Part shown: positions 1 to 9,971 of the stretch, in pieces
How the letters are laid out: the number at the start of each line of letters is the position of its first letter
How positions within the stretch are numbered: position 1 is the first letter of the stretch
DNA from: JAHCHG01 sp038246645
GTDB taxonomy: Bacteria > Acidobacteriota > Blastocatellia > Pyrinomonadales > Pyrinomonadaceae
DNA length: 64,000 nucleotides
Reading direction: 5' to 3'
Assembly: GCA_038246645.1 (NCBI GenBank)
Contig: JBBRVS010000003.1
Location: forward strand, 1-64,000
Notes under the pieces: model-generated
The model's database searches: none
The model's input: only the letters and a program-made list of their open reading frames with translations
Told to the model about the DNA's origin: nothing
Position numbers and translations under genes: made by a program

Positions 1-1850
1 TCCGGCAGATTCAACCGGCTGAAAACTTCCGAACCGTAAATATAATTGCGCCACGCCTGCCGGTCGCTCTGAAAATATAAATCGTCCATCGCCAAAATCT
101 GTTTTAGATAAAAAAGTGCTTTTGCCGATTCGCCGATTCGCGTGTAAATTTCGATCAATCCGATTAAAATTCTCTGCTGTTTGTAAGTATCGGAAATTTC
201 TTCGCTGAGATTTAAGGCTTCCTTGTGGTGTTCTACCGCATTTGAAAAATCGTTTTCCAGAAAAAATGTTGTGGCTTTTTGTTCCAGTGCGCTCGCTTCG
301 AGCCATTTATACTTTTTTTCTCCGGAAAATTCGGCTAAATCCGTCAAAATTTTACGGCTTTCGGCGAGATTTCCCTTTCTCAAAATACAGTGGGCAATCC
401 ACGGTTCGAGCGATTTCGCGTCCCAAATATCGCCGGTTTCGGTAAAAAGATCGCGGCTTTGTTCAAATTTAATCTGCGAATTTTCATAATCGGATTTTGC
501 GAAAATATCAAAACCGTCTTCCGATAACTCAAATGCTTGCTTTAATTTAGCTAAATCTTTGTCATTTAGGTTTTGAAAAAAAGCGGCTAAATCCTTAAAA
601 AAAAAATCGGCAGATTCGGATGCTTCCAAACTGCCTATATATTCGATCGCCGAAATGCTTTCATTCGCTTTATCCGGCAAATTTTCCTGCCTCGCTGCAA
701 TAAATCTTCGCGCCAGTTGATTCGGCAAAAACCTCAAAGTGGTCGTTTCCTTTGTCTGGCTGTGAATTTCCCACGATCGAGAATCATTTTTTTCCCGAAA
801 TGCTTTTAAGAAATCTTCTAAAATTTCCTCTTTTGATTTGAAACCGCTTGTTTTGAGTTTTTCGAGTTCAACGATTTTTTTCCGCGCTTCGTCCGCCCAT
901 TTTGAAAAATTATCTTTTTCGAGATATTCATTCCAGGTTTTGATCGCATCCCGCGGCAGATTCAGTTCCTGCAAAACCAGGGCTTTATTAAAAATTGCTT
1001 CGGTGCGAGTGCTGTCGAGTTCGATTGCTTTGTTTAATGATTCGAGTGCCTTCGGCAAAATTTCGATCTTTTCTTCATTTATTGCCTGTCCGGCTTTTTC
1101 AAAATGCGCCGCGCCGAGATTGCTGTGAATTTCCGCGTTATTCGGGTTTAATTTCAAACCGTTTTCAAATTGAGAGATCGCCTCGTCAAATTTTCGTTCG
1201 GTTAAATAATAGATTCCAAGCGCGTTAAAGGTTACGTCGGTCGGATTTTCATCAACTTTTTCAAGCAGTTGCCGTTCGATTTTTCGCTTTTTATTTTCGT
1301 TTTCCTTTTTTTCTTCATTTCCGCGCAAAACGATGAGCGGCGAATAATTAAGACCGACGATTCTCGATTCAATCGGTCGCTGCTTTTCATAAATCGAAAA
1401 CAAATCCGCCAGCGCAATGTCCGCATCCGTTTGCCGGTATTTATTAGACCAAATCAGAAAACCGCCGATCAAAACGAATATCAAGACAAGTCCGAAGGCA
1501 AATTGCGGCATAAACAGCCATTTTGCAAAAAAACCTTTTTTTTCCGGTTGTTCGCTTTGCCGTTGTTCCTGAACGGCAAATTCGTGAAGCGATCTTGTAA
1601 ATTTTATTTTTTCCGCTCTTTCGGGAACATTCAAAAAAAGTTTCTTAAAATCAACCAATTCATCTTCAGCGAGTTCGCCGAAAACATAATCTTCGATCAG
1701 TTCTTCTTCGGCTGTTTCCAGTTCGTGGAAAAACTCACGGTCTGCAAGCAGACGTTCTTCGATGAGGTCTAAATCATTCTGATCGTTTATCCGACCGAGC
1801 AAATATTTTCTTAAGTTTTCGTTAATTTCGAGATTCTCCGGCATATTCAT
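1..1850 (-). CDS. TPR-repeat membrane protein with anti-sigma-like N-terminus (3' end off the window)
   Basis: The gene reads leftwards from ATG at 1850 (a second in-frame ATG lies two codons in) and stays open to base 1, so the C-terminus is missing. Residues 1-95 are acidic and helical (LRKYLLGRI, DREFFHELETAEEELIEDY), resembling the zinc-less anti-sigma-like heads common in Acidobacteriota. One membrane helix follows at about 112-136, then TPR helices from about residue 205 (FNALGIYYLTERKFDEAISQ). The last visible part (ARRFIAARQ, LFYLKQILAMDD) resembles TPR regions that often precede CHAT protease domains, but no CHAT domain is visible. An ECF sigma factor starts just upstream on the same strand, so regulation of that sigma factor is plausible. 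The architecture is solid; the role is inferred. Confidence 0.85.
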   Translation of the reverse strand, partial: MNMPENLEINENLRKYLLGRINDQNDLDLIEERLLADREFFHELETAEEELIEDYVFGELAEDELVDFKKLFLNVPERAEKIKFTRSLHEFAVQEQRQSEQPEKKGFFAKWLFMPQFAFGLVLIFVLIGGFLIWSNKYRQTDADIALADLFSIYEKQRPIESRIVGLNYSPLIVLRGNEEKKENENKKRKIERQLLEKVDENPTDVTFNALGIYYLTERKFDEAISQFENGLKLNPNNAEIHSNLGAAHFEKAGQAINEEKIEILPKALESLNKAIELDSTRTEAIFNKALVLQELNLPRDAIKTWNEYLEKDNFSKWADEARKKIVELEKLKTSGFKSKEEILEDFLKAFREKNDSRSWEIHSQTKETTTLRFLPNQLARRFIAARQENLPDKANESISAIEYIGSLEASESADFFFKDLAAFFQNLNDKDLAKLKQAFELSEDGFDIFAKSDYENSQIKFEQSRDLFTETGDIWDAKSLEPWIAHCILRKGNLAESRKILTDLAEFSGEKKYKWLEASALEQKATTFFLENDFSNAVEHHKEALNLSEEISDTYKQQRILIGLIEIYTRIGESAKALFYLKQILAMDDLYFQSDRQAWRNYIYGSEVFSRLNLP

Positions 1851-1899
1851 TTTAATGGTTCAACTAACCTGACTATATATGACAAAAACATAAAAAACA

Positions 1900-2490
1900 T
1901 TACATAGGCGCACCTTTTTCGGCACAATTTCCGGCACATTCCGCCACTCTTTGTTTAAGTCTAAATATTTGAACACGTAAGGCATTTGCCGTTAGCGAAA
2001 ATTTTTCGGCTAATTTTTTGTGAACTTCTATTTTTTTGTTTGAATTTGTCACATTATGATAACCCAAAATTAATTTTCTCTCTTTTGCACTTAATTTCTG
2101 AAGACATATTTTCAAACAATTCATTTGAATTTCGGATAAATTTTCATCAGTCGGATTTTCCAACTGTTGCGCTTGCTGACTTAAATTATCAAGTTCATAT
2201 AATTCGGTTTGATTTTCTCTTTTCCTAAAACTTTCCATTTTAATATTTCTGGCAATGCCCAGAAAATATTTGATTTTTTCACCTTCATAATTTTTCAATT
2301 TTTTTATTTGACCAATCATTCGATCAATCGTTTCGTCGGCTAATTCTTCGGAATTCGGGCAACCTGCCGAATAAAAATATTTTATCAAGACCCCGTAAAT
2401 ATGCCCGTATCTTTCCGCCGCTTGTTCTTCGTCGGAATCGAGCCATTTGAGCAATCTTTTGAAATTTTCTTTATTAATTTCAACATTCAT
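1900..2490 (-). CDS. ECF-type RNA polymerase sigma factor
   Basis: A 196-residue protein with the two-domain ECF layout. A region-2 helix bundle spans about residues 18-95 (ELADETIDRMIGQI, YFLGIARNIKMESF). A region-4 helix-turn-helix spans about 128-180 (LQKLSAKERKLILGY, then LAEKFSLTANALRVQIFRLKQRV). It should direct RNA polymerase to a small regulon. The C-terminal tail carries two cysteines (ECAGNC), which could be redox- or metal-sensitive, but that is speculation. The gene lies 49 nt upstream of the anti-sigma-like TPR protein on the same strand, suggesting co-expression. No clear Shine-Dalgarno precedes the ATG. Confidence 0.9.
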   Translation of the reverse strand: MNVEINKENFKRLLKWLDSDEEQAAERYGHIYGVLIKYFYSAGCPNSEELADETIDRMIGQIKKLKNYEGEKIKYFLGIARNIKMESFRKRENQTELYELDNLSQQAQQLENPTDENLSEIQMNCLKICLQKLSAKERKLILGYHNVTNSNKKIEVHKKLAEKFSLTANALRVQIFRLKQRVAECAGNCAEKGAPM

Positions 2491-2788
2491 AAAAATAAAT
2501 TAATTATTTTTTGTTTTCTTAAATGCTTTGAATAATGCGTTTATTTAATTATGTTTTGATTTAGGAGGCTATTTTTCGGATTTTTTTGAGAATTTTCTGT
2601 AATGTTTTGCCGTTTTTTTTCATATATAGATGAAGCCTCATCACAAACAGGCTAAAAACCGGTCATCAATCAATTTCGTCGGTTGCAAAAATGATGATCG
2701 GAGGTTTCGGTTAAAACCCCTCGAACCCATCACACTTTCACCCCAGTTTAATGTTGAGGTAAGTTTGCCCCTTACTCTTACCTCTTCC
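2491..2788. other. Intergenic region upstream of the sigma factor
   Basis: About 300 nt between the start of the sigma factor and the end of the DUF6702-like gene, both on the minus strand. It should hold the sigma-factor promoter, but I see no convincing -35/-10 pair. An 8-bp inverted repeat (GAGGTAAG at 2756 paired with CTTACCTC near 2780) lies just past the DUF6702-like stop and lacks a T-run, so it is a weak terminator candidate at best. Confidence 0.4.
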
Positions 2789-3319
2789 TTAAATTTTTTT
2801 CGCCGCAAATTTTATGTCCTTAAATTTATCACCGACTTTATAAAATAAATCGGCTTTTTCGGTATTAAACCGAAAAACGACCAAATTTGTTTGCTCAATA
2901 AAACTTTCAAAGAAAATCGAATTATTCAGCTTCAAATTTTCAAAGCTCCCTTCAAACGGAATCTCGACATAGATGTAAGCCAGATCAACCTTGATTTCCT
3001 TTCCAACCCAATTAAGCGGTTTAACCGAATCTTTTTCGTCCTTTAGAATAAAATTTTCATTGAGATAGGCAAGCAGGATTTTATCAATATCGGGGGTTTT
3101 CTCGAGATCAATTCTCGATTTTTGTTGTTTTTCCAAAACAGGTACAAGATCGTGCGTAAAAAGCTGAATCGTAATCTCGATAAGTTTATCTTTCGCGTTA
3201 TAATCCATCCGCGTCAAACTCGTATGATATTTGTGAACCGCGAATGGATACGAAGTTATCGTCAAACTTATTGTAAATAAAACAATTACAACCGCCCGAA
3301 ATAGATTTTGATACTTCAT
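2789..3319 (-). CDS. DUF6702-like exported protein
   Basis: 176 residues beginning with a signal peptide or membrane anchor (residues 8-27, hydrophobic), then the HKYHTSLTRMDYN motif typical of the DUF6702 family. The remainder looks beta-rich, with no recognisable catalytic motif. It starts 5 nt after the stop of the M1 peptidase and is surely translated from the same mRNA. DUF6702-like proteins are often found beside M1 metallopeptidases, particularly in Bacteroidota, so this looks like a conserved pair acting in the cell envelope. The family assignment rests on motif memory and neighbourhood, and the function is unknown. Confidence 0.8.
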   Translation of the reverse strand: MKYQNLFRAVVIVLFTISLTITSYPFAVHKYHTSLTRMDYNAKDKLIEITIQLFTHDLVPVLEKQQKSRIDLEKTPDIDKILLAYLNENFILKDEKDSVKPLNWVGKEIKVDLAYIYVEIPFEGSFENLKLNNSIFFESFIEQTNLVVFRFNTEKADLFYKVGDKFKDIKFAAKKI

Positions 3320-3324
3320 AAATT

Positions 3325-5928
3325 TTATGGGATTTTCGAACCGCTGAATGTCGTCGTCCCCTGCGGCGCGGTGACGTTGCCGTCAATCGAATTTCCGCTT
3401 ATTTTCCCGACAAATGAAAGTTCGACCGGAGTTGTCGTTTTTAAAGTTAAAATACCGTCTTTGATCATCCCGCTCGAGATCGGGATCGAACCCTGCGCCG
3501 AATCAATTGTTCCGGTTACGGTATCACCGCTCTGCGTTAAATTCAAAATAAACGGCATAATCTGTCCGCCGGCATCAATTCCGATGTTCCATTTTCCGGT
3601 CAAACTCGCGCTCGATCCGGCTGAAATCTGCGGCGCGGGCTGGTTTGGAACGGACTGAACATTTCCGCGCTGACCTGATTTGAAAACCTGAAAACGCGTC
3701 GGAATCGTGCGGCGCGGGAAAAAATTATTGCTCAGATCGGCATCGGCGGTTTCCAAATTCGGGTCGAGGATGATGGCTTTGGCTTCCTTTCTCGTCACGA
3801 TCAACTTTGACACATTAAAATTGTCATACCGCCAGATTTCCGCCGGAATGCGGATTTCTTCGTTTGTGCCGTCCGTATATTCGACCTTGAAAATCACGGG
3901 CATCACCAGACCGCCGACGTTTTTCAAATCAACGATGTAGAAATAATGTCCGCTACCCAAAATTGATTTTTCAACATCATCGAGAGTTGAAAGAAACGCC
4001 TGATAATTTTGGCGTTCGGCATCGGTAACTTTGTACTGATCGAATTCGTTGTAAAAATCCCGCAGACTCGGATATTGGTCAATTCGTTTCGGCAAATTTT
4101 CATTGCGCTGCTGCGAAAGCGTTTTCGGTCGCGCATTTGCCTGTTTTCTCAAAATATCTTTTTCAACTTCCGGATTTTGCGTATTCATCTGATAAAGGCT
4201 GACATTTTCGATTGAAATATCTACGTGATCGGTCGTATAGAACCACCCGCGCCAGAACCAATCGAGGTCAACGCCACTCGCGTCTTCCATCGTGCGGAAA
4301 AAATCCGCCGGAGTCGGACGTTTGAATTTCCACCGCTGAGCATAGGTTTTAAAGGCAAAATCGAAAAGTTCGCGCCCCATCACGGTTTCGCGCAAAATGT
4401 TGAGCGCGGTCGCCGGTTTCCCGTATGCATTATTGCCGAACTGCAAAACCGAATCCGACTGCGTCATAATCGGAACTTGATTCTGACTGATCATATAATC
4501 GGTAATATTCTGCGGTTCGCCGCGCCTTGAAGGATACTGATCTTCCCATTCGGATTCGGCAAGATATTGCAAAAATGTATTTAACCCTTCATCCATCCAG
4601 GTCCAATGCCGCTCGTCGGAATTGACGACCATTGGAAAATAATTATGTCCGACTTCGTGAATAATCACCGAAATCAAACCGTATTTCGTTCCGGCGGAAT
4701 AACTGCCGTCAACATTCGGTCGCGGTCCGTTAAAGCAGATCATCGGATATTCCATTCCGCCGACCGGACCATTGACCGAAATCGCCACCGGATACGGATA
4801 CGTAAACGAATAGCGCGAATAAACATTTAAGGTGTGAATAATGGCGTGCGTCGAATATTGTTCCCAGAGCGGATTTCCCTCGTTCGGATAATACGACATC
4901 GCCATCACCTTATTGCCTTCGACATTATGCCCTTGTGCATCCCAGATAAATTTCCGCGAGGAAGCAAAAGCAAAATCGCGGACGTTGTCGGCTTTGTAAA
5001 TCCACGTTTTTTTGCCCGTCGGTTTGCTCGCCTCATTTGCTTTGGCTTCTTCCGCCGTGATGATCTTCATCGGCTCTTTGGCGGTTTCGGCTTGTTTCAA
5101 GCGATCAATCTGCGCTTTTGTCAGAACTTGATTCGGATTCTGCAAAACGCCGGTCGAAGCGACGACGTGATCGTTCGGAGTCGTGATTCTGACTAAATAA
5201 TTCCCGAATTCGAGCGTAAATTCGCCCGCACCCAAAAATTGTTTGTGCTGCCAGCCGTAAACGTCGTAATACGCCGCCATCCGCGGAAACCAATGCGCCA
5301 TTTCATATAAATAATTCTGATCGCGCGGAAAATATTCAAAACCGGTGCGACCGCCGAAAAGTCTCTGATTATTGATTTCAAAATTCCAGGCGATGTTGAA
5401 AACAAAATTTTGATTCGGAAGAAGCGGCGCGGGCAGATCAACGCGCATCATCGTGTCAACGATGGTGTATTTCAAACCGCTGTTTTTTGAATCGGAAACA
5501 TTCGTGATATTAACTTTTCCTTCAAATTTCCGGGCAACAAGCTGTTCCAATTGGCTGAGCGGTACGCCGCGCTCGAATGAAGGTGCGGTCTGCGTTTTTT
5601 GCGAAGCGGAATCATTGGCAAAAATATTCTGGTCAACTTGCACCCAAAGATAATTTAGCGTGTCGGGAGATTGATTGAAATAAGTGATCGTTTCCTTGCC
5701 GATCAGACGCTGATTGGTATCGTCAATTTCGACATCAATCACATAATCGGCGCGCTGCTGCCAGTATTTATGACCCGGCGCACCGCTGGCAGTGCGATAT
5801 TCATTGGGCGTTGGCAGATTTTCTTCCAATTGCTTGAATTTATCGCTCGGATTTGTTTTTGATTGACCAAAAACGAAGCCGACACTTGTTAATACGATTA
5901 AAATAACGAAAAGGCGTTTTAATAACAC
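3325..5928 (-). CDS. M1 family zinc metallopeptidase (secreted aminopeptidase-like)
   Basis: Zinc aminopeptidase of the gluzincin class. The zinc motif HEVGH lies at about residue 425, with the third ligand Glu 19 residues on in DEGLNTF. The M1 exopeptidase motif appears as GGMEY at about 390. The N-terminus is a signal peptide (LFVILIVLTSVGFVFG), so it acts outside the cytoplasm. I place the start at GTG 5928 because AGGAG (5940-5944) sits 11 nt upstream; a GTG at 5949 would add seven residues but would include that ribosome site. After the peptidase a C-terminal beta domain of about 90 residues (LTGKWNIGID to TFSGSKIP), of the lipocalin-like type frequent in Acidobacteriota exoproteins, is appended. 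It forms an operon with the DUF6702-like gene. Confidence 0.93.
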   Translation of the reverse strand: MLLKRLFVILIVLTSVGFVFGQSKTNPSDKFKQLEENLPTPNEYRTASGAPGHKYWQQRADYVIDVEIDDTNQRLIGKETITYFNQSPDTLNYLWVQVDQNIFANDSASQKTQTAPSFERGVPLSQLEQLVARKFEGKVNITNVSDSKNSGLKYTIVDTMMRVDLPAPLLPNQNFVFNIAWNFEINNQRLFGGRTGFEYFPRDQNYLYEMAHWFPRMAAYYDVYGWQHKQFLGAGEFTLEFGNYLVRITTPNDHVVASTGVLQNPNQVLTKAQIDRLKQAETAKEPMKIITAEEAKANEASKPTGKKTWIYKADNVRDFAFASSRKFIWDAQGHNVEGNKVMAMSYYPNEGNPLWEQYSTHAIIHTLNVYSRYSFTYPYPVAISVNGPVGGMEYPMICFNGPRPNVDGSYSAGTKYGLISVIIHEVGHNYFPMVVNSDERHWTWMDEGLNTFLQYLAESEWEDQYPSRRGEPQNITDYMISQNQVPIMTQSDSVLQFGNNAYGKPATALNILRETVMGRELFDFAFKTYAQRWKFKRPTPADFFRTMEDASGVDLDWFWRGWFYTTDHVDISIENVSLYQMNTQNPEVEKDILRKQANARPKTLSQQRNENLPKRIDQYPSLRDFYNEFDQYKVTDAERQNYQAFLSTLDDVEKSILGSGHYFYIVDLKNVGGLVMPVIFKVEYTDGTNEEIRIPAEIWRYDNFNVSKLIVTRKEAKAIILDPNLETADADLSNNFFPRRTIPTRFQVFKSGQRGNVQSVPNQPAPQISAGSSASLTGKWNIGIDAGGQIMPFILNLTQSGDTVTGTIDSAQGSIPISSGMIKDGILTLKTTTPVELSFVGKISGNSIDGNVTAPQGTTTFSGSKIP

Positions 5929-6387
5929 AAAAAGTTTTTCTCCTGACACTTGAATTTTAAATATTTATGGAAAGTTGCGTTACAAACAATTTAACTTTGT
6001 TCAGCTTATTTCGCAAACAAATCAGCTGTTTTGAAGTAATAAAATTATCTTAAATTCAATAGAGAAGAATATTTCCCTGACGGGTAAAAATATTCTCCCG
6101 GACGAAACCGACACAAATTAACCGGGAAATTATCTACGCCAGTTTCTTTTTTACCATTGAAATGCGGCAAAATATCGCAAATTTTCTATTAACACCCTGA
6201 TGAAAAAAAAGTTCGAGGCTTTGCCCGAGGTTGAGCAAAGCCTTGAATCTAACAGTTTTAAATCCTGTTAAGCAGGTGAGCAAAAGTTTTAAGATATTAT
6301 GAAAATTCTAAAAATCCCTTTAAACATCAGATGTAAGAGAATTTAAGAGTTTTCTGACATTATCCATTTTTAATTATCCATTGGTGA
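5929..6387. other. Intergenic region with terminator candidate
   Basis: About 460 nt between two minus-strand genes, holding the promoter region for the M1 peptidase and the 3' region of the Asp-box protein. Visible elements are the terminator candidate near 6203-6243, an inverted repeat GAATATTT/AAATATTC around 6066-6095, and a partial repeat-like sequence near 6361-6383 (TTATCCATTTTTAATTATCC) resembling one arm of the element at 51677-52020. No coding potential is supported. Confidence 0.5.
6203..6243 (-). terminator. Candidate intrinsic terminator of the Asp-box protein gene
   Basis: Read on the minus strand, a 9-bp stem (AGGCTTTGC paired with GCAAAGCCT, 10-nt loop) is followed after a 5-nt spacer by a run of eight T at 6210-6203. 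It lies about 145 nt past the stop of the large secreted protein. The spacer between stem and T-run is longer than ideal. Confidence 0.5.
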
Positions 6388-9300
6388 TTACCTGACGAAA
6401 GAATTCGGAGTCGGAATATCTCCCGAAGCACCGAAACTCTGAATGATTTGCCCTGATTGTGAACCGCTGACAAACCACGTTGCGTTCGATTCCCTGAATA
6501 CTCCGACATCTTGAATGCCGTCTCCGTCATAATCTCCCGGCACCGGAATATCCGTCGAAATTCCGAACGGAACGCTATAAAATGAGAAATCTTCCGAACG
6601 AAGTACAAACCATTCGCCCGAGACAGGTCGCCAAATAGCGACATCCGCTTTGCCGTCGCCCGTGTAATCGCCTTGCACCGTTTTGTCGGTTGAAGTTCCG
6701 AATCCTAAGACTATCAACCCATTAGATGAACGTTTCAACCACCATTGCCCGTTTGACGAACGATAGATGGCGATATCGGCACTTCCGTCGCCGTCATAAT
6801 CTGCGGCAACCGGTAAATCTCCGTTTGATCCGAATGATTCGATCCGTGTTCCGCCTGAGGATTGCAAAATGAACCATTCGCCGGTCGAAGCCCGGAAAAC
6901 AGCCGGATCAATTTTCCCGTCGCCGTCAAAATCAGCCGGTGCGGGAATGTCCGTGCTTGTGCCGAACGGAAATGAATAAAATGATGCATCCTCGCTTCTC
7001 AAGATAAACCATTCTCCGAGCGAAGGGCGATAAAAAGCAATATCCGTGCGCCCGTCGCCCGTATAATCACCCGGTACGAGTTTGTCCGAAGAAATTCCGA
7101 AAGTAGTGACAAAGGTTGAAAAATTAGAGGAATTCTGAATCCACCATTGTCCCAGAGAAGGTCGAAAGATCGAAAGATCCGTTCTGCCGTCGCCGTCATA
7201 ATCAAACGGTGTCGAAGTTTCGGCATTTAAGCTGATTTCATACATTCCTTTGCCATGTGTCGCAATTCGCAATTTTCGCGGATCGGCATTTGTGATTCCC
7301 ATTCCGAAGACGGCAACCCGCGGCAAACCCGTGCCGAATGGCGACCAACTCGTTCCGCCGCTGGTTGAAACATAAACCCCGATGTCCGTTCCGGCATAAA
7401 GCGTGTTGGAATTTTGCGGATCAACGACAAAGGCATTGACCGGAACTTGCGGCATCGTGTTTCCGCCCGAACCGACAATCGGTGTCCAGGTCGGCGGAGA
7501 AATGTTCAAATTCGTGGTTTTATAAACATTTGTAATACCGAAATTTCCAAGCGTAATATACGCCGTATTCTGATTATTCGGATCAATTATTGCCCGTGCC
7601 ACGAATCCGTTCGGAATTGTATTCGACGGATCGAGATTCTCCAGAGTCGTCGAACCGGAAGTTGTTCCCCAAACGCCGCCGCCGCGCAAACCGACGATTC
7701 TGACATTATCATTTTGCGGCGAAATGCCGATCGCGCTGATCGGATCGCCGCCGGTAATCGGTGCCTGACTGACGACCGTGTGATTTAATCCGGTATCGCT
7801 CGAACGATAAAGGCGGTCGGAACCGTAATAAATCGTGTTCGGATTTCCCGGTCCGCGCTCGAGCGGCGCATAGAACAAAATTGCCGTATCATTGCAGTTT
7901 ATTCCGTTGACGGGCGAACCGTTACAACCTCGAAAGCTCCAGCCCGATGTAATATTGGCGCGGGTTGCATAACCGACAAGCGGCGAAGAAAGCGAGTTAA
8001 AATACGTGTGATACATCCGCACATTGGTCGTGTCGGCGGCATTCTGGTCAATAACCGTAAAACCGCCGTCGCCGCCGTCAACCCGCGTCCAATTTCCCGT
8101 CGGACTGTAAAAATTCGTGCCGTTGTCCTGCGTTCCGCCGATGGTAAAATTGGCATCGGTCGGATGCAGGGCAAGGCTCATAAATTGGGTCGCAAAAAAT
8201 TGCGTGTTATTTAAGGACTGCCACGAAGAACCGCTGTTGGTTGATTTATAAATTCCGCCGTCCGTGCCGAGATAAATCACTGCCGGATTCGATTTTGAAA
8301 CGGTAATCGCGTGGGTATCAACGTGAACTCCCGCGCCGCTGCTCGTAAATGAAGTTCCGCCGGTGGTCGAAAAACCGAAAACTAAAGCGGGAGAACCGCC
8401 CAGATAAACGCGGTCGGCATTAACCGGGTCAACGGCAACGGCAATATCATAGAAACATTGCGGCGTACAGAAATTATTATCAATCTGCTGCGTCCAGCTT
8501 GCGCCACCGTTGGTTGATTTTAGAACTCTTCCGCCGAGATTTCCCGTCGCCGCATAAAATGTCGCGTCCGCATTGCCGACCGGATGAATGGCGGCAAATT
8601 CCGCCGTTAATTCATTTGTCGAAGTACTGTTAAAAATTTCCGTCTGCGCGAATGTCGGAGTTGCGGCAAGTGCATCGGTCGAACGATAAATTCCGCCTGC
8701 CCCGCCTGAAGCGACCAGGCTGACGATCAAAATATTCGCGTTTGCCGGATCAATGGCAATATCGCGCGTGCTGGCATTTAAATTTCCAGCCAATCCGGTC
8801 AGTTTTGAAAAAGTCGGGTTGGCGGTTGCCGCAGTTGTCGAGCGATAAACGCCGAGTGACGGCAAAATATTATTTTGCCTACCGCCGATTCCTCCGACAC
8901 CGGAAGAAGTGCTGACAAAAATCGTGTTCGGATCGCCCGGATGAACAATAATGTTGCTTATCGCGCGTCCCGTAAAAATATCATTATTTGCGCCGTCTTT
9001 ATTGAATGGTCCGGAAACATTTGCGGTTGTGCCGGCGTTATCAATTCGATAAACGCCGACTCCGAAGAAACTATCGGCAGAAAAATTTTGTTCTCCCGTT
9101 CCGACATAAATTGTTTCGGGGTGTGATGGGGAAATCGCAATTGATCCGATTGCCAAACTCAATGCGCCGTCCATCAGCGGCGTCCAATTCAACCCGCCGT
9201 CGGTCGAGCGATATAAACCGCCCTGCGCCGTTCCGACATATACGATATCAGGATTTATCGGATGAACGGCGATAGAAATAGTTCTGCCCGACCAGGGAAA

Positions 9301-9675
9301 ACTGCCGTTCGGAATCGGATTCGGACCGATTGCCGCCCAGCTTCCCAGCAAAAAGTTTTTTTCGTCCGAATTCGGCAGACGCGCCAGTTCGGCTTCCTGT
9401 TTTTCTTTTTGCTCGATGGCGGTTTTTCTCAATTGCGGATCTACTTCGTCTTCTTCCTTAAGACCGCGAAGCAAGCCGAAATGAGCGGCTCTTTGTTTTA
9501 AAAAATCTTCTTTTATATATTGGGCTTTGGCTTTACTCAAAATTGCCGGAATATCCGATTCTTCCTCAGCCATCGGAACTTCGACTTCCGCCACGGTATT
9601 TCCCAAAGTCGTCCATAAAATCAAACACGCGACCGTTGTCAAAAGAATCGCACTTACAATCAAAATTTTTTTCAT
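6388..9675 (-). CDS. Secreted Asp-box (BNR/sortilin-like) beta-propeller protein with FG-GAP-like C-terminus
   Basis: 1095 residues from ATG 9675, preceded by AGGAAAT; an upstream in-frame start would spoil the signal peptide (KKILIVSAILLTTVACLIL). The body carries repeated Asp-box motifs (STDGGLNWTPL, STNGGASWTQQ, STNSGSSWQSL, STSGGTSWSPF) typical of multi-bladed propellers, between about residues 120 and 810. The last 280 residues hold six FG-GAP/VCBS-like repeats of about 48 residues (DYDGDGRTDLSIFRPSLGQW type), whose Asp-rich loops suggest calcium binding. Asp-boxes occur in sialidases but are structural, and no sialidase active site is evident, so an extracellular or surface binding role is more likely than an enzyme. 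Likely monocistronic and diverging from the transglycosylase. Confidence 0.88.
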   Translation of the reverse strand: MKKILIVSAILLTTVACLILWTTLGNTVAEVEVPMAEEESDIPAILSKAKAQYIKEDFLKQRAAHFGLLRGLKEEDEVDPQLRKTAIEQKEKQEAELARLPNSDEKNFLLGSWAAIGPNPIPNGSFPWSGRTISIAVHPINPDIVYVGTAQGGLYRSTDGGLNWTPLMDGALSLAIGSIAISPSHPETIYVGTGEQNFSADSFFGVGVYRIDNAGTTANVSGPFNKDGANNDIFTGRAISNIIVHPGDPNTIFVSTSSGVGGIGGRQNNILPSLGVYRSTTAATANPTFSKLTGLAGNLNASTRDIAIDPANANILIVSLVASGGAGGIYRSTDALAATPTFAQTEIFNSTSTNELTAEFAAIHPVGNADATFYAATGNLGGRVLKSTNGGASWTQQIDNNFCTPQCFYDIAVAVDPVNADRVYLGGSPALVFGFSTTGGTSFTSSGAGVHVDTHAITVSKSNPAVIYLGTDGGIYKSTNSGSSWQSLNNTQFFATQFMSLALHPTDANFTIGGTQDNGTNFYSPTGNWTRVDGGDGGFTVIDQNAADTTNVRMYHTYFNSLSSPLVGYATRANITSGWSFRGCNGSPVNGINCNDTAILFYAPLERGPGNPNTIYYGSDRLYRSSDTGLNHTVVSQAPITGGDPISAIGISPQNDNVRIVGLRGGGVWGTTSGSTTLENLDPSNTIPNGFVARAIIDPNNQNTAYITLGNFGITNVYKTTNLNISPPTWTPIVGSGGNTMPQVPVNAFVVDPQNSNTLYAGTDIGVYVSTSGGTSWSPFGTGLPRVAVFGMGITNADPRKLRIATHGKGMYEISLNAETSTPFDYDGDGRTDLSIFRPSLGQWWIQNSSNFSTFVTTFGISSDKLVPGDYTGDGRTDIAFYRPSLGEWFILRSEDASFYSFPFGTSTDIPAPADFDGDGKIDPAVFRASTGEWFILQSSGGTRIESFGSNGDLPVAADYDGDGSADIAIYRSSNGQWWLKRSSNGLIVLGFGTSTDKTVQGDYTGDGKADVAIWRPVSGEWFVLRSEDFSFYSVPFGISTDIPVPGDYDGDGIQDVGVFRESNATWFVSGSQSGQIIQSFGASGDIPTPNSFVR

Positions 9676-9971
9676 TTTTATTTCCTTTTTTGAATAGTTT
9701 TCGGCTAACCGTGCCTTTTGGTAAATCACCGGTTGAACGGAAAGTTTAGAATGAAAAAATTCTATGTAACAACCGATCTTTTTACAAGTAAAAATCCCTT
9801 AAATCACTTATTTTTCAGAATTATTTTTTTGTTCAAAATAATCCGTTTTTTTAAAAATTCGACATTTAATTTTTTCGGGAATTTTTTCCTCACAACCTTT
9901 AGGATTTTTCTCTCGTCTAAAAAATTGTTAGACTGCTCTTGCAAACCTTTTCTCCCGACATTTTATTGACT
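9676..9971. other. Divergent promoter region
   Basis: About 296 nt between divergently transcribed genes, T-rich with long T runs on the plus strand around 9780-9910. It must hold promoters for both the Asp-box protein and the transglycosylase. I cannot pick a confident -35/-10 pair. Confidence 0.4.

Noticed and set aside
2630..2848. A 72-codon plus-strand reading frame in the region downstream of the DUF6702-like gene
   Set aside because: No ribosome site, no protein-like composition, and it overlaps the 3' end of a real gene on the other strand.
6388..9675. Sialidase activity for the Asp-box protein
   Set aside because: Asp-boxes are structural; the arginine triad and other sialidase residues are not evident.
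9718..9969. An 83-codon plus-strand frame upstream of the transglycosylase
   Set aside because: Composition is Phe-rich from T-runs and it overlaps the divergent promoter region; no ribosome site.
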